DNA of 64,000 nt from Chryseobacterium culicis (lineage in GTDB: Bacteria; Bacteroidota; Bacteroidia; Flavobacteriales; Weeksellaceae), in contig NZ_FNWQ01000003.1 in assembly GCF_900108365.1 (NCBI RefSeq), positions 186,001 to 250,000 on the forward strand, read 5' to 3'. Below are positions 34,069-42,220 of this stretch, one piece after another. A program made the translations under genes and the position numbers. The notes under the pieces were generated by a model, which saw nothing but the letters and a program-made list of their open reading frames with translations, was not told the origin of the DNA and ran no database searches. The stretch's first letter is position 1, and the number at the start of each line of letters is the position of its first letter.

Positions 34069-34907
34069 TGAAGTTTTCTATTCTTATTGCCCATTATAAC
34101 AACGCCCTTTTTTTCAAAGATTGTTTTGAAAGTATCCTTCAGCAAACCTATACAAACTGGGAAGCCATTATTTTAGACGATGCCTCCTCTGAGAACGAAA
34201 AAAAAATGGTTCAGGAAATCATCTCCAATGATAAAAGGTTTAAATTTTTTGAAAATGAAAAAAATTCCGGCGTGGGGGTGACCAAAAGTAAGCTGATTGA
34301 ACTGGCAGAAGGAGACATCTGCGGATTTCTTGATCCTGATGATGCAATACATCCTACGGCCATTCAAAAATGCATGGAAATCTTTCAGGCTAAAAAAGAC
34401 ACGGTTCTTACCTATTCAAGATTTATGACATGTGATCAGGATCTGAAACCTATCGCCCCGTTCAGATCTGCCATGCAGGTACCGAACGGCGATCCTTACT
34501 TTTTTAATTTCCCCATTCAGATCGCTCATTTTGTCAGCTTCCGAAAAGCAGTTTATGAACAGACGGAAAAAATGAATCCGAATTTAAAGATAGGAGAAGA
34601 TCAGGATCTGTATCTTAAAATGTACGAGAAAGGGAAAGTTCAGTTCATTAATGATACCAATTACCTTTACAGAACACATCAGGGAGGTATTTCCCAGCAT
34701 GATAATAAAAAGAAATCTCACGAGTATTTTGCTCAGGTGATTTTCAACACGATGAAGCGGAGAGGCCTTACCACCATCAATGGTCGAAAAGTTCCTGAAA
34801 ATTATACAGGAGCAGAGGAAATCTTTGAGCTGCTGCAATACCAGCATAGGATGCCTTTCCGTATTATGAAAAAAATAAAAATTACTTTACAATCAATCTT
34901 CGGATAA
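34068..34907 (+). CDS. Family 2 glycosyltransferase (paralogue of 26863)
   Basis: 279 residues. FSILIAHYNNALFFKDCFES, ILDDASSENEK and CGFLDPDDAIHPTAI give the GT-A and metal-binding motifs; GEDQDLYLKMYEKGK is the catalytic acidic segment and YRTHQGGISQ the tail motif. The order and wording match the transferase at 26863, so these are likely duplicates within the locus that now act at different steps. It overlaps both neighbours at TAATG junctions. Confidence 0.92.
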   Translation: MKFSILIAHYNNALFFKDCFESILQQTYTNWEAIILDDASSENEKKMVQEIISNDKRFKFFENEKNSGVGVTKSKLIELAEGDICGFLDPDDAIHPTAIQKCMEIFQAKKDTVLTYSRFMTCDQDLKPIAPFRSAMQVPNGDPYFFNFPIQIAHFVSFRKAVYEQTEKMNPNLKIGEDQDLYLKMYEKGKVQFINDTNYLYRTHQGGISQHDNKKKSHEYFAQVIFNTMKRRGLTTINGRKVPENYTGAEEIFELLQYQHRMPFRIMKKIKITLQSIFG

Positions 34908-36061
34908 TGTCAGAAAAAAAAATAAAAATCTTGTTCAGACACCGTTCCATGGAAATGGGAGGTGTAGAAAAAGTATTGTTGAGCCTTCTCAACAACCTCA
35001 ACCCGGACAAATTTGAAATAACGGTGTGCCTTACCCTCAACCAAGGAAAATTACGGGATGAACTTCCAAAACATGTCAGAAAAATATGTCTTACGGATGG
35101 AAAAGAAGATTTTTCCACCAATTCTCTTTTACAGAAACTTCAGCTTGTTAAAAGAAGACTGAAGCTGAGAAAACTGAAAAATAATCCTGCTATTGCAGAC
35201 CGGCTCATCAATGATACTTTTGATATCGAAATTGGAATGGATTACAGAGATTACGATGCCATCCTGAATTCAACGCATACCAATTCGAAAAAAATCGGGT
35301 GGTTTCATTCTGAAATAAATGTACCTCAGTTCCAGCCCTTGGTACCCAACATTTTAAAGAGCTTTCCTCAGTTTGATCATATGGTGTATTGCTCGCATAA
35401 AATTAAGGATATGATGCATGATTATTATCCGGATCTGAATTATCCGGCTGAGAGTGTCATCATCAACCCGATTCCGATTGAAGAAATCAAACGTAAGGCA
35501 GAAGAAAACCTTGATCATTTTCCTGAAGGACCAGTTTTTGTTTCCATTGGCAGGCTTCACTCAAGAAAAGGATATCACAAACTGATAGAGGCTCATACAA
35601 GGCTTATCAAAGACGGTTTTCATCACACGATTATTGTGATAGGCGATGGTGGCGAAATGAAAAACCTGAAAGAGCAGGCTGCTGCAAATAATGTAGATAA
35701 GACGTTTATTCTGGCAGGCAATCAGATGAATCCTTATCCTTATATCAAAAAAGCGGATTATTTTGTTCTTCCGTCAGAATCTGAAGCATGGCCACTGGTG
35801 ATTGCAGAAGCACTGATTCTCCAGAAGCCTATTGTGGCCACCAATGTGGGAGATGTGGGGCTGATGATCAAAGACAAAGAAACAGGATACCTCATCACTT
35901 ATGATGTTGATGAGATGTATAAGGGAATAAAAGCATTTCTTACAGATCCTGCTCTTGTTCTCCATATCAGAGAAAATCTCAGAAATATTGAAAGTCAGTT
36001 TGACAATAAGAAAATATTTGACAGTGTGGAAAACATCATAGAAACACTGCATCAACAATAG
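34907..36061 (+). CDS. Family 4 glycosyltransferase
   Basis: 384 residues. A GT-B enzyme: the N-terminal domain starts KILFRHRSMEMGGVEKVLLSLL with the glycine-rich acceptor loop; the C-terminal domain has FVSIGRLHSRKGYHKLIEAH, the donor-binding region and the family E-x7-E pair in SESEAWPLVIAEAL. It probably transfers a sugar with retention of configuration. It is the last of three coupled genes, and its stop codon directly abuts the stop of the dehydrogenase remnant on the other strand, with no terminator between them. It resembles the transferase at 38171. Confidence 0.93.
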   Translation: MSEKKIKILFRHRSMEMGGVEKVLLSLLNNLNPDKFEITVCLTLNQGKLRDELPKHVRKICLTDGKEDFSTNSLLQKLQLVKRRLKLRKLKNNPAIADRLINDTFDIEIGMDYRDYDAILNSTHTNSKKIGWFHSEINVPQFQPLVPNILKSFPQFDHMVYCSHKIKDMMHDYYPDLNYPAESVIINPIPIEEIKRKAEENLDHFPEGPVFVSIGRLHSRKGYHKLIEAHTRLIKDGFHHTIIVIGDGGEMKNLKEQAAANNVDKTFILAGNQMNPYPYIKKADYFVLPSESEAWPLVIAEALILQKPIVATNVGDVGLMIKDKETGYLITYDVDEMYKGIKAFLTDPALVLHIRENLRNIESQFDNKKIFDSVENIIETLHQQ

Positions 36062-36205
36062 TTACTGTGCGGAATATCCTCCGTCAATTACGAGATTGGT
36101 TCCCGTAATCCATTTCAGACATGAGATAACATGAAAATACAGGCATTCGCTATATCTCCAGGCTGTCCTATTTCAGCGGATGCTTTTTTACTGCTTCCGA
36201 TAAAA
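36062..36205 (-). pseudogene. C-terminal remnant of a short-chain dehydrogenase, frameshifted
   Basis: On the minus strand, just beyond the acyl carrier protein gene, one frame reads GSSKKASAEIGQPGDIANAC then IFMLSHV and a stop near 36113; the next frame continues KWITGTNLVIDGGYSAQ to a TAA at 36064-36062. The combination GQPxDIANA plus WITGTNLxxDGGYSA is the unmistakable end of a classical SDR of the 3-oxoacyl-ACP reductase type. About the first three quarters are missing and a single-base frameshift splits the rest, so it is dead. It lies where a reductase would complete the KAS III-ACP operon. Confidence 0.8.
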
Positions 36206-36232
36206 AAAGCTTCTCCCAATTCCGGAAGAAGC
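36202..36232 (-). terminator. Intrinsic terminator of the KAS III-ACP operon
   Basis: On the minus strand GCTTCTTCC (36232-36224) pairs with GGGAGAAGC (36217-36209), with one G-T wobble and a 6-base loop, followed by seven T. It lies 44 bases after the acyl carrier protein stop and before the dehydrogenase remnant. Confidence 0.85.
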
Positions 36233-36275
36233 GTATGTGATGAGAATAATTTTATTGTTTAATGAGATGCATCCA

Positions 36276-36509
36276 TTAATCTTCAAAATTTTCTTTTCCA
36301 ATAACATCCATCAGATCTGAAACAGTTTCGATATCTTTAAAATGTTTTGTATCAACTTTTTTGTTAAAATTTTCATCTACAAATGCTATAACGGAAAGCA
36401 GACTGATAGAGTCATAGCTTTCCAAAGCTTTTAAATTCGTTTCAGTAGTTAATGCATTATCCTCTTCCAATTCCTCTTGTAGTTTTTCTAAAAAAACGGA
36501 TGTCTTCAT
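36276..36509 (-). CDS. Acyl carrier protein
   Basis: 77 residues, four-helix ACP size, strongly acidic. The phosphopantetheine attachment serine is in SYDSISLLSV (Ser34), a variant of the usual DSL motif, at the start of helix 2. It is not the housekeeping ACP, which normally is linked to fabF. It starts 28 bases after the KAS III-like gene on the same strand and shares its promoter, so the pair probably builds or transfers a special acyl group, perhaps used to decorate the polysaccharide. The true substrate is unknown. Confidence 0.85.
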   Translation of the reverse strand: MKTSVFLEKLQEELEEDNALTTETNLKALESYDSISLLSVIAFVDENFNKKVDTKHFKDIETVSDLMDVIGKENFED

Positions 36510-36537
36510 ATTGTATAATTTTATATTGTTTGTTGTT

Positions 36538-37509
36538 TTAAATTTCCATAATAGTAGCTCCCCATGAATACCCTACCCCGAATCCTGCCATCAGAACTTT
36601 GTCTCCGGCTTTCAGCATTCCTTTATCCATCATATTCTTAAGGGCAATAGGAATAGTGGCAGATACGGTATTCCCTGTATTTTCCATATCAATATAGAAC
36701 TTTTCAGCCGGAATTTTTGTTTTCTTTCTTAAATAATTCAGCATAAAAGAATTGGCCTGGTGAAATACAAAATGATCAATATCATCCATGGTCATTCCGT
36801 TTACTTCCAGCGTTTCTTTTACCAATCCAGGGATATTTTCAATGGTAAAATTAAAAATCTCAGGACCATTCATATAAATATTTTCGGGACTGAATTCATG
36901 CTCAGGATTCAGCTCAAAATCTTTTTTAAAGGCACCTTGCTTTACAATAAGGTTTTCAGCACCGCTTCCGTCTGTTCCCAGACAGAACTGATAATTGTTA
37001 CCTTCTGCTTTTTCAATAATTGCTGAAGCAGAGGCGTCCCCGAATATGCTTCGGTTTCCCTTATCGTCAGGATGAATATGTTTGGTATAAGTCTCTGAAG
37101 TCACCAAAAGAATACTCTTTGCAATTCCAGCAGAAATCAAGCCTTTCGCGAAGGCCAGTCCATATACAAACCCTGAACAGCCAAGATTAAAGTCTATAGC
37201 TCCTATATTTTTTCTAAGCCCCAATCTGTCCTGCAAAATACAGGCCGTTGTTGGCAGAAAATATTCGGGACTTTGGGTACAGAACAAAATAAAATCAATT
37301 GTGTTCCGGTCATAGCTTTCAAAAACTTTTTCCGATGATTGTACAGCCATATCCAGCACAGTTTCATTTTCTGAGGAGATATGGCGTTGGGAAATGCCTA
37401 CTTTTTCTTTAATACGTTCAGAACTCCATTCGGGAAACAATTTTTCAAGATCTTCGTTAGTTAGCACTTGTTGAGGGAGATAATATTCTATTTTTGAAAT
37501 TTTCATCAT
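36538..37509 (-). CDS. 3-oxoacyl-ACP synthase III-like protein (FabH family)
   Basis: 323 residues. Thiolase-fold enzyme with the catalytic Cys111 in FNLGCSGFVYGL, the His in FVFHQANSFML (about 247) and the Asn in ENTGNTVSATIP (about 277), so the Cys-His-Asn triad of KAS III is complete. FabH condenses a CoA-bound starter with malonyl-ACP. Here it is paired with a dedicated acyl carrier protein inside a polysaccharide locus and opposite in direction to its neighbours, which argues for a specialised product rather than general fatty-acid synthesis. Two ATG codons in a row open the gene; a TATCTTTG element lies about 40 bases upstream. Confidence 0.88.
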   Translation of the reverse strand: MMKISKIEYYLPQQVLTNEDLEKLFPEWSSERIKEKVGISQRHISSENETVLDMAVQSSEKVFESYDRNTIDFILFCTQSPEYFLPTTACILQDRLGLRKNIGAIDFNLGCSGFVYGLAFAKGLISAGIAKSILLVTSETYTKHIHPDDKGNRSIFGDASASAIIEKAEGNNYQFCLGTDGSGAENLIVKQGAFKKDFELNPEHEFSPENIYMNGPEIFNFTIENIPGLVKETLEVNGMTMDDIDHFVFHQANSFMLNYLRKKTKIPAEKFYIDMENTGNTVSATIPIALKNMMDKGMLKAGDKVLMAGFGVGYSWGATIMEI

Positions 37510-37547
37510 ATCAATTAAATTCTCTTTCTTTGCAAAAGTAACAAAAA

Positions 37548-37555
37548 CAAAGATA
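37548..37555 (-). promoter_or_regulatory. -7 promoter element (TATCTTTG) of the KAS III-ACP operon
   Basis: Exact TAnnTTTG match on the minus strand, 38 bases before ATG 37509. It lies directly before the divergent acyltransferase gene. Confidence 0.5.
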
Positions 37556-37563
37556 CACGTGTG

Positions 37564-38133
37564 ATGATTTTTATATTCAGAGTTTTATTAAAAATACACT
37601 CACTCTATCATTCTTTTTTGAATAGAGCCAGTCTTGAAGCCGCAAAATACAGAGGTATGAAAGTGGGTAAGAATTTCAATATGCCTGATAAAGTATATTT
37701 TGGTACAGAGCCCTATCTTATAGAAATTGGCGACAATGTAAATATTGCCGGAGATGTAAGATTTGTCAACCATGGTGGAACGACTACGTTATTGAGAAGG
37801 CTTCCGGGATATGAAGATGCAAGAATACTGGGAAGAATAAAAATCGGGAACAACTGCACTATCGGTCTCAACGCTGTTATTATGCAGGATGTACAAATTG
37901 GAGACAACTGTATTTTAGGAGCCAACTCTGTATTATCACAATCTATGCCGCCCAATACGGTTTTTATAGGAAATCCGGCACAATTTCTGTGTACGATTGA
38001 GGATTATGGAGATATTGTCTTAAAAAACAATCCGGAATATCCTCGCGAACTGGAGAAAGACAGAAAGAAGCTAGATGCTTACATCAAAGAAAATCTACCT
38101 CATAAATACAAAAAAGCGAGAAAAATTAAATAA
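37564..38133 (+). CDS. Hexapeptide-repeat acyltransferase
   Basis: 189 residues from ATG 37564 (a GTG lies one codon before). After an N-terminal helix (about 1-25) come beta-helix coils: LIEIGDNVNIAGDVRFVNHGG with a likely catalytic His, then RIKIGNNCTIGLNAVIMQDVQIGDNCILGANSVLS in successive repeats and the cap PPNTVFIGNPAQF. This is the sugar O- or N-acyltransferase family seen in capsule loci. It is divergent from the KAS III-ACP operon, and one could imagine it using an acyl group made there; that is speculation. Confidence 0.87.
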   Translation: MIFIFRVLLKIHSLYHSFLNRASLEAAKYRGMKVGKNFNMPDKVYFGTEPYLIEIGDNVNIAGDVRFVNHGGTTTLLRRLPGYEDARILGRIKIGNNCTIGLNAVIMQDVQIGDNCILGANSVLSQSMPPNTVFIGNPAQFLCTIEDYGDIVLKNNPEYPRELEKDRKKLDAYIKENLPHKYKKARKIK

Positions 38134-38138
38134 ATTTG
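38131..38138 (+). promoter_or_regulatory. -7 promoter element (TAAATTTG) before the second GT4 gene
   Basis: TAAATTTG matches TAnnTTTG at the very end of the acyltransferase gene, 33 bases before TTG 38171. It supports TTG 38171 as start, but readthrough is also possible. Confidence 0.35.
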
Positions 38139-38170
38139 CCTTTGTAATTATAACGCACAAAAAAACAAAT

Positions 38171-39319
38171 TTGAAAAAGAAAAAGCTCCTCATTCGTATA
38201 GGCTCATTGCGTCACGGTGGTGCCGAAAAGGTATTGATCAATTTTCTGAAAAATCTTCCTTCTGACAAGTATGACGTTGATCTTCTGGTCAATCTCTATT
38301 CCGGACTCTATATAAAAGAGGTACCTTCATGGGTAACCCTGTACTACCTGACAAAGGGAGAGATGATCACCACCAACAGACCTCAGGATATCCCTTTGAA
38401 AGCCTATAGGGTTCTATATCAGAAAATGTTTCTTTGGTTCCCTTTCCTGCTTTATAAATTTGTTTTAAAAAATAAAAAATATGATGTTGAGATTGCAGCT
38501 ATTCATGCAATGCACAGGGAAATACTGTCCAGCCCCCAAAAAGACTCCAAAAAGATCATCTGGGTACAGAATGATATTTTCAACCTGAAAGAATATACTC
38601 CAGAAGTAATTAGACAATTCTTTAAATTTGATAAAATTCTTGTAATATCTAATAAATTACAGGAAGGAATGCACAAACTGGCTAAAAATGAAGCGGAGAA
38701 AGCATCGGTTATAAAGATTTTCAATCCGATTGATAAGAATGATACGTTAAGAAAGGCAGATATTGAAATCAATGATTATCCATTCCAAAGTGATCTTCCC
38801 ACTTTTGTAACTGTAGGAACGGTATATCCCCAGAAAGGCTATGACAGATTGCTAAATGTTCACAAAAGGCTTATTGATGAAGGCTTAAAACACCAGCTTC
38901 TGATTATTGGTGACGGATATGACTTTGATACTATTCAAAACCAGCTCAATGGGCTGGGTCTTCAGGATACGGCAAAAATGATGGGGTTCAGCAGCAATCC
39001 GTATCCATACATGAAAAAAGCAGATTTCTACATTATGTCTTCAAGGCATGAGGGATTCCCGACTATTATTGCCGAAGCACTTATTTTGAACAAACCTATT
39101 TCTGCAACGGATATTTCCGGCATCAAAGATCTTCTGCAAGATGGAAAGCTAGGAAATATCACAGAAAACTCCGAAGAAGGAATATATGAAGGAATGAAAA
39201 AATTTCTTACGGATAAAAATGTCACTGAAGAATATAAAAAACAGATTTCGCAAACAGAACTTCCGTTTGTTTTGGAAAAGTCTGTAGAGCACCTTCAGAA
39301 AATAATTGATGAAGCATAA
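38171..39319 (+). CDS. Family 4 glycosyltransferase (paralogue of 34907)
   Basis: 382 residues from TTG 38171. The open frame reaches back to 38075, but that part overlaps the acyltransferase gene by 59 bases and is Lys-rich without family character; no ATG exists before the conserved KKKLLIRIGSLRHGGAEKVL start. The C-terminal GT-B domain has VGTVYPQKGYDRLLNVHKRL, LIIGDGYDFDTI and the E-x7-E motif in RHEGFPTIIAEAL. It resembles the transferase at 34907 and may be a duplicate. It overlaps the next gene by 11 bases. Confidence 0.88.
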   Translation: MKKKKLLIRIGSLRHGGAEKVLINFLKNLPSDKYDVDLLVNLYSGLYIKEVPSWVTLYYLTKGEMITTNRPQDIPLKAYRVLYQKMFLWFPFLLYKFVLKNKKYDVEIAAIHAMHREILSSPQKDSKKIIWVQNDIFNLKEYTPEVIRQFFKFDKILVISNKLQEGMHKLAKNEAEKASVIKIFNPIDKNDTLRKADIEINDYPFQSDLPTFVTVGTVYPQKGYDRLLNVHKRLIDEGLKHQLLIIGDGYDFDTIQNQLNGLGLQDTAKMMGFSSNPYPYMKKADFYIMSSRHEGFPTIIAEALILNKPISATDISGIKDLLQDGKLGNITENSEEGIYEGMKKFLTDKNVTEEYKKQISQTELPFVLEKSVEHLQKIIDEA

Positions 39320-39884
39320 AAATATGATCATGGCAGATTATTCCATCATTCAGAAAGACTTTTACAGAGAAAGCGGAAAATGGCTTTCAACAATTCAGAT
39401 TTGGAAAAAATGCATTAATCCTAATCTTCATTTCGTCTACCTCTTTAGAATGGCTCAGAAATATCAGAAAACACCTGTTCTGCGTACTTTCTGGAGAATT
39501 GTTTTAAGACATTATCAGATCAAATACGGATTTCAGATCTATCCCGAAACCCAGATTGGGGAAGGGTTTTATCTTGGGCATTGGGGAAGCCTAGTCATCA
39601 ACCCTCAAACGATTATTGGAAAAAACTGCAATATTGCGCAAGGTGTTACCATAGGCCAGCAAAACCGTGGAAAAAATGAAGGATCGCCCGTAATTGGTGA
39701 TGAAGTGTGGATAGGCACCAATGCCGTTATTGTAGGCTCTGTCACAATCGGAAATAATGTACTGATTGTTCCAAATTCTTATGTCAACTTTGACGTTCCC
39801 TCCAATTCTGTTGTCATTGGAAATCCCGCAAAAATTATTCCTGCAGACAACGCAACAACGGATTATATCAACCGTAAAGTATAG
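39309..39884 (+). CDS. Serine-acetyltransferase-like (CysE-type) beta-helix acyltransferase
   Basis: 191 residues from ATG 39309 (TTG one codon earlier; other ATGs at 39324 and 39330). A short helical N-terminal part (HFVYLFRMAQKYQKTPVLRTFW) precedes beta-helix coils with EGFYLGHWGSLVINPQ, CNIAQGVTIGQQNRGKNEG and IGDEVWIGTNAVIVGSVTIG. The GHWGS and GQQN segments resemble the active-site region of serine acetyltransferases, and similar proteins in capsule loci (WcaB/EpsC type) acetylate sugars. It is the last recognised gene of the polysaccharide locus and overlaps the GT4 gene by 11 bases. Confidence 0.85.
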   Translation: MKHKNMIMADYSIIQKDFYRESGKWLSTIQIWKKCINPNLHFVYLFRMAQKYQKTPVLRTFWRIVLRHYQIKYGFQIYPETQIGEGFYLGHWGSLVINPQTIIGKNCNIAQGVTIGQQNRGKNEGSPVIGDEVWIGTNAVIVGSVTIGNNVLIVPNSYVNFDVPSNSVVIGNPAKIIPADNATTDYINRKV

Positions 39885-40399
39885 TAAACCCAGTACTTAT
39901 AGTAAAAATTCTACTTGCACGTATCGGTTTTTTCGTGTACATTTGTAAACAATGCGTTGTTTGATTGTGAAATAGTGAAACAATCATCCTCTTTTGTGAT
40001 AATATACTTTTACAATACGGATCGCTTCAATCTCTCAATGCAGCTTGTTCTGAAAAAAACCGCTTAATCTTAAAAAACACAACCCGGGCTTATTATTAAC
40101 TAAAAATAATTTCTGATGAAAAATGCACTTTCTTATTACTCCCACACATCATCTGTTTTATCAATTCTATAGTTAGATTTTCTTTCATAACCGAAATCTA
40201 AGCGGAAAGACATGTCTCTCCGTCATAAAATTGTAACAATTTTATCTTTCAAAAACTTCTTTTGAGTTTCTGATCTCCTAGAATTATTATCTGATATTAA
40301 TTCTTTCTCCGTAACAGATGATTTGACACTCAGAAGATTACCTGAAAAGAAAGGCTAATTTTTAAATTCATTCTGAACGCCCAGCAATAAAATACAAAT
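39885..40399 (+). other. Long structured leader or intergenic region before the eptA-like gene
   Basis: 515 bases with no clear gene. A promoter-like pair lies at 39915-39945. Downstream are a 7-bp inverted repeat TGATTGT/ACAATCA near 39962-39986 next to a tiny frame (MRCLIVK), a 20-base near-palindrome CGGAaAGACATGTCTcTCCG (40203-40222), a perfect 21-base palindrome ATAAAATTGT-A-ACAATTTTAT (40225-40245), and AGAATTA/TAATTCT around 40280-40304. No T tract follows any of them. If the upstream promoter is real, the transcript leader is about 450 bases and rich in hairpins. Confidence 0.5.
39915..39945 (+). promoter_or_regulatory. Promoter candidate far upstream of the eptA-like gene
   Basis: TTG (39915-39917), 20 bases, then TACATTTG (39938-39945), an exact match to the two-part Bacteroidota layout. 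No gene starts soon after it. Confidence 0.5.
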
Positions 40400-41893
40400 A
40401 TGATCAAAAAAATAATTCTAATTTTCCTCATCATCTTATACCTTACAGGTTTTCTTCTTTCTTTTCCCTATATCTTTGATAATCTTTTTGGGGCTGAAAA
40501 ACTGGACAGTATCAGAAACTTTTTTGAGTATGGAACTATGTTTTGTTCTTTCCTTGTATTTAATGCGCTTCTTTTTAAAAATAAATACACCTCTGTAATT
40601 GCTGTTATTCTATGTTTTTTATTGAGCATTAACTTTCTGATTTCAGCATCCTGCTATCTTATTTATCATTCCGGGTTTAATGTGGGAATGGCCATCAGCA
40701 TTCTTGAATCTAATCCTGATGAAGCCATAAGCATGTCTTATATGTTTATTCTGCCTGGTATCTTATTTTTCGTTTTTCTTGGAATGTTACTTTACTCTGT
40801 AAAGTACCTGAAAAAAGATATAGTACAATTTAATACAAAATTTATCACTATTGCATTGTTATGGCTTATCCTTCCCTTTGGTTATCATCTGAAACACACC
40901 TACATAAGCAACAAAGGAGGAGGTAAGATGATCAAGAATGTGTATTACCATTTATCCGATTTCAATACAGCGTTAAATATCCAGAGGGACATTAATGAAA
41001 TTAAAAAAAATATCCCGGTTTTTAACATCAAAAAAATACAGCCAGGCATAGAAAATGTCATTCTTATTATTGGAGAATCTGAAAGAAAGCAGAACATGTC
41101 TTTATATGGCTACCGTAAAAAAACAACTCCTTATACAGATGCCCAGGTCGGGAATATGATGATTTTTGACAATGCAGTTTCTCCTGCAGGGATTACCAAT
41201 CTGAGTGTCCCCTTGATTCTTTCAAGCATTCATCCTGATGAATTTGCATACCACTATGATAAATTATCTTATAATATCATCAATCTTGCCAATCAAAGTG
41301 GATACAATTCTTTCTGGTTAAGCACACAGGCAAGTGCCAAAGGAATAACCGCTATTGCTTCCATGGCTAAAAATAAAAAATGGATTAACGGTTTTGATGA
41401 AGTTATTGTTCCTGAGCTGAAAAATGTGATTCAGAAGAAAGAAGATAAGTTTATTGTTCTTCATATTATGGGAAGCCACCCGAATCCGTGTAACAGAATT
41501 CCTCCAAACTGGAACTCTGAAGGCCTGGACTGCTATGACAGCTCTATAAGATACACCGATTCTGTTTTCAAAAATATTTTCAGCACGCTGAAAAACACGA
41601 ATTCTGTTGTGATCTACGCATCCGATCACGGACTTAAAATACAAGGAGACAAGCTGCTTCACGTGGACTCTAAAGAATCTACACAAGTACCGTTTTTCAT
41701 CTGGTACGGGGATAAAGTACCTGCCAGTTACAGAATTACCGGACATGAGCCTAAGCAGACTCAAACAACCTATATCTACCCGCTCATTATGAAATATATG
41801 GGTCTGGAAACTCCTCAACACTATAAAAATGAAGAAAATAAATACCTGAATTTAGAAATGAAGAGTATGGAGTATGACAAACTTCCAGAATAA
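40400..41893 (+). CDS. Phosphoethanolamine transferase, EptA/sulfatase family
   Basis: 497 residues. Four to five N-terminal membrane helices (to about residue 165) are followed by a periplasmic alkaline-phosphatase-fold domain. Metal-site elements are IIGESERKQNMSLYGY (Glu), SPAGITNLSVPLIL with the nucleophile Thr near 266, and VIYASDHGLKIQGD (Asp-His near 413). HIMGSHPNPCNRIPP and HEPKQTQTTYIYPL are conserved. Such enzymes add phosphoethanolamine to lipid A or glycans, which lowers negative surface charge and may reduce sensitivity to cationic peptides. The acceptor is unknown here. It is monocistronic, with a long hairpin-rich leader and its own terminator. Confidence 0.87.
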   Translation: MIKKIILIFLIILYLTGFLLSFPYIFDNLFGAEKLDSIRNFFEYGTMFCSFLVFNALLFKNKYTSVIAVILCFLLSINFLISASCYLIYHSGFNVGMAISILESNPDEAISMSYMFILPGILFFVFLGMLLYSVKYLKKDIVQFNTKFITIALLWLILPFGYHLKHTYISNKGGGKMIKNVYYHLSDFNTALNIQRDINEIKKNIPVFNIKKIQPGIENVILIIGESERKQNMSLYGYRKKTTPYTDAQVGNMMIFDNAVSPAGITNLSVPLILSSIHPDEFAYHYDKLSYNIINLANQSGYNSFWLSTQASAKGITAIASMAKNKKWINGFDEVIVPELKNVIQKKEDKFIVLHIMGSHPNPCNRIPPNWNSEGLDCYDSSIRYTDSVFKNIFSTLKNTNSVVIYASDHGLKIQGDKLLHVDSKESTQVPFFIWYGDKVPASYRITGHEPKQTQTTYIYPLIMKYMGLETPQHYKNEENKYLNLEMKSMEYDKLPE

Positions 41894-41902
41894 TCAATTA
41901 TT

Positions 41903-41927
41903 AAAGATCCGTAAGGGTCTTTTTTTT
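41903..41927 (+). terminator. Intrinsic terminator after the eptA-like gene
   Basis: AAAGATCC and GGGTCTTT (one G-T wobble) with a GTAA loop, followed by a run of T, ten bases past the stop. Confidence 0.88.
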
Positions 41928-42110
41928 ATAACATTTAAAAATATTTTAATTCACAAATCTCAAATTTTAATTTTTTACTTCGTAATTTTATCGTAGTTTT
42001 TTTAAAACGTTTGGATTACCATAGATATATCAATAATTGCTATACAAAGAATACCGGAATATTACATATGATTTTAAGCATATTTTAATATTAAACTTTG
42101 TTAAAAGTGA

Positions 42111-42139
42111 TTGAGTTTTTGACAAAAAGTATATTTTTG
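42111..42139 (+). promoter_or_regulatory. Promoter of the carbonic anhydrase-SulP cluster
   Basis: TTG (42111-42113), 18 bases, then TATTTTTG (42132-42139). It predicts a start near 42145 and a leader of about 75 bases before ATG 42221. The stretch 41928-42110 is AT-rich with nothing else seen. Confidence 0.5.
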
Positions 42140-42220
42140 CATAATTATTGATTTGGTCTATTGATTTTGAAAATAATTTAAACGAAATAAATAATTATAA
42201 ACCTTAAAAAATTTAAAATT

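Noticed and set aside
38075-38170. Upstream extension of the second GT4 gene
   Set aside because: It overlaps the acyltransferase gene, is Lys-rich, and lies before the conserved GT-B start; TTG 38171 fits better.
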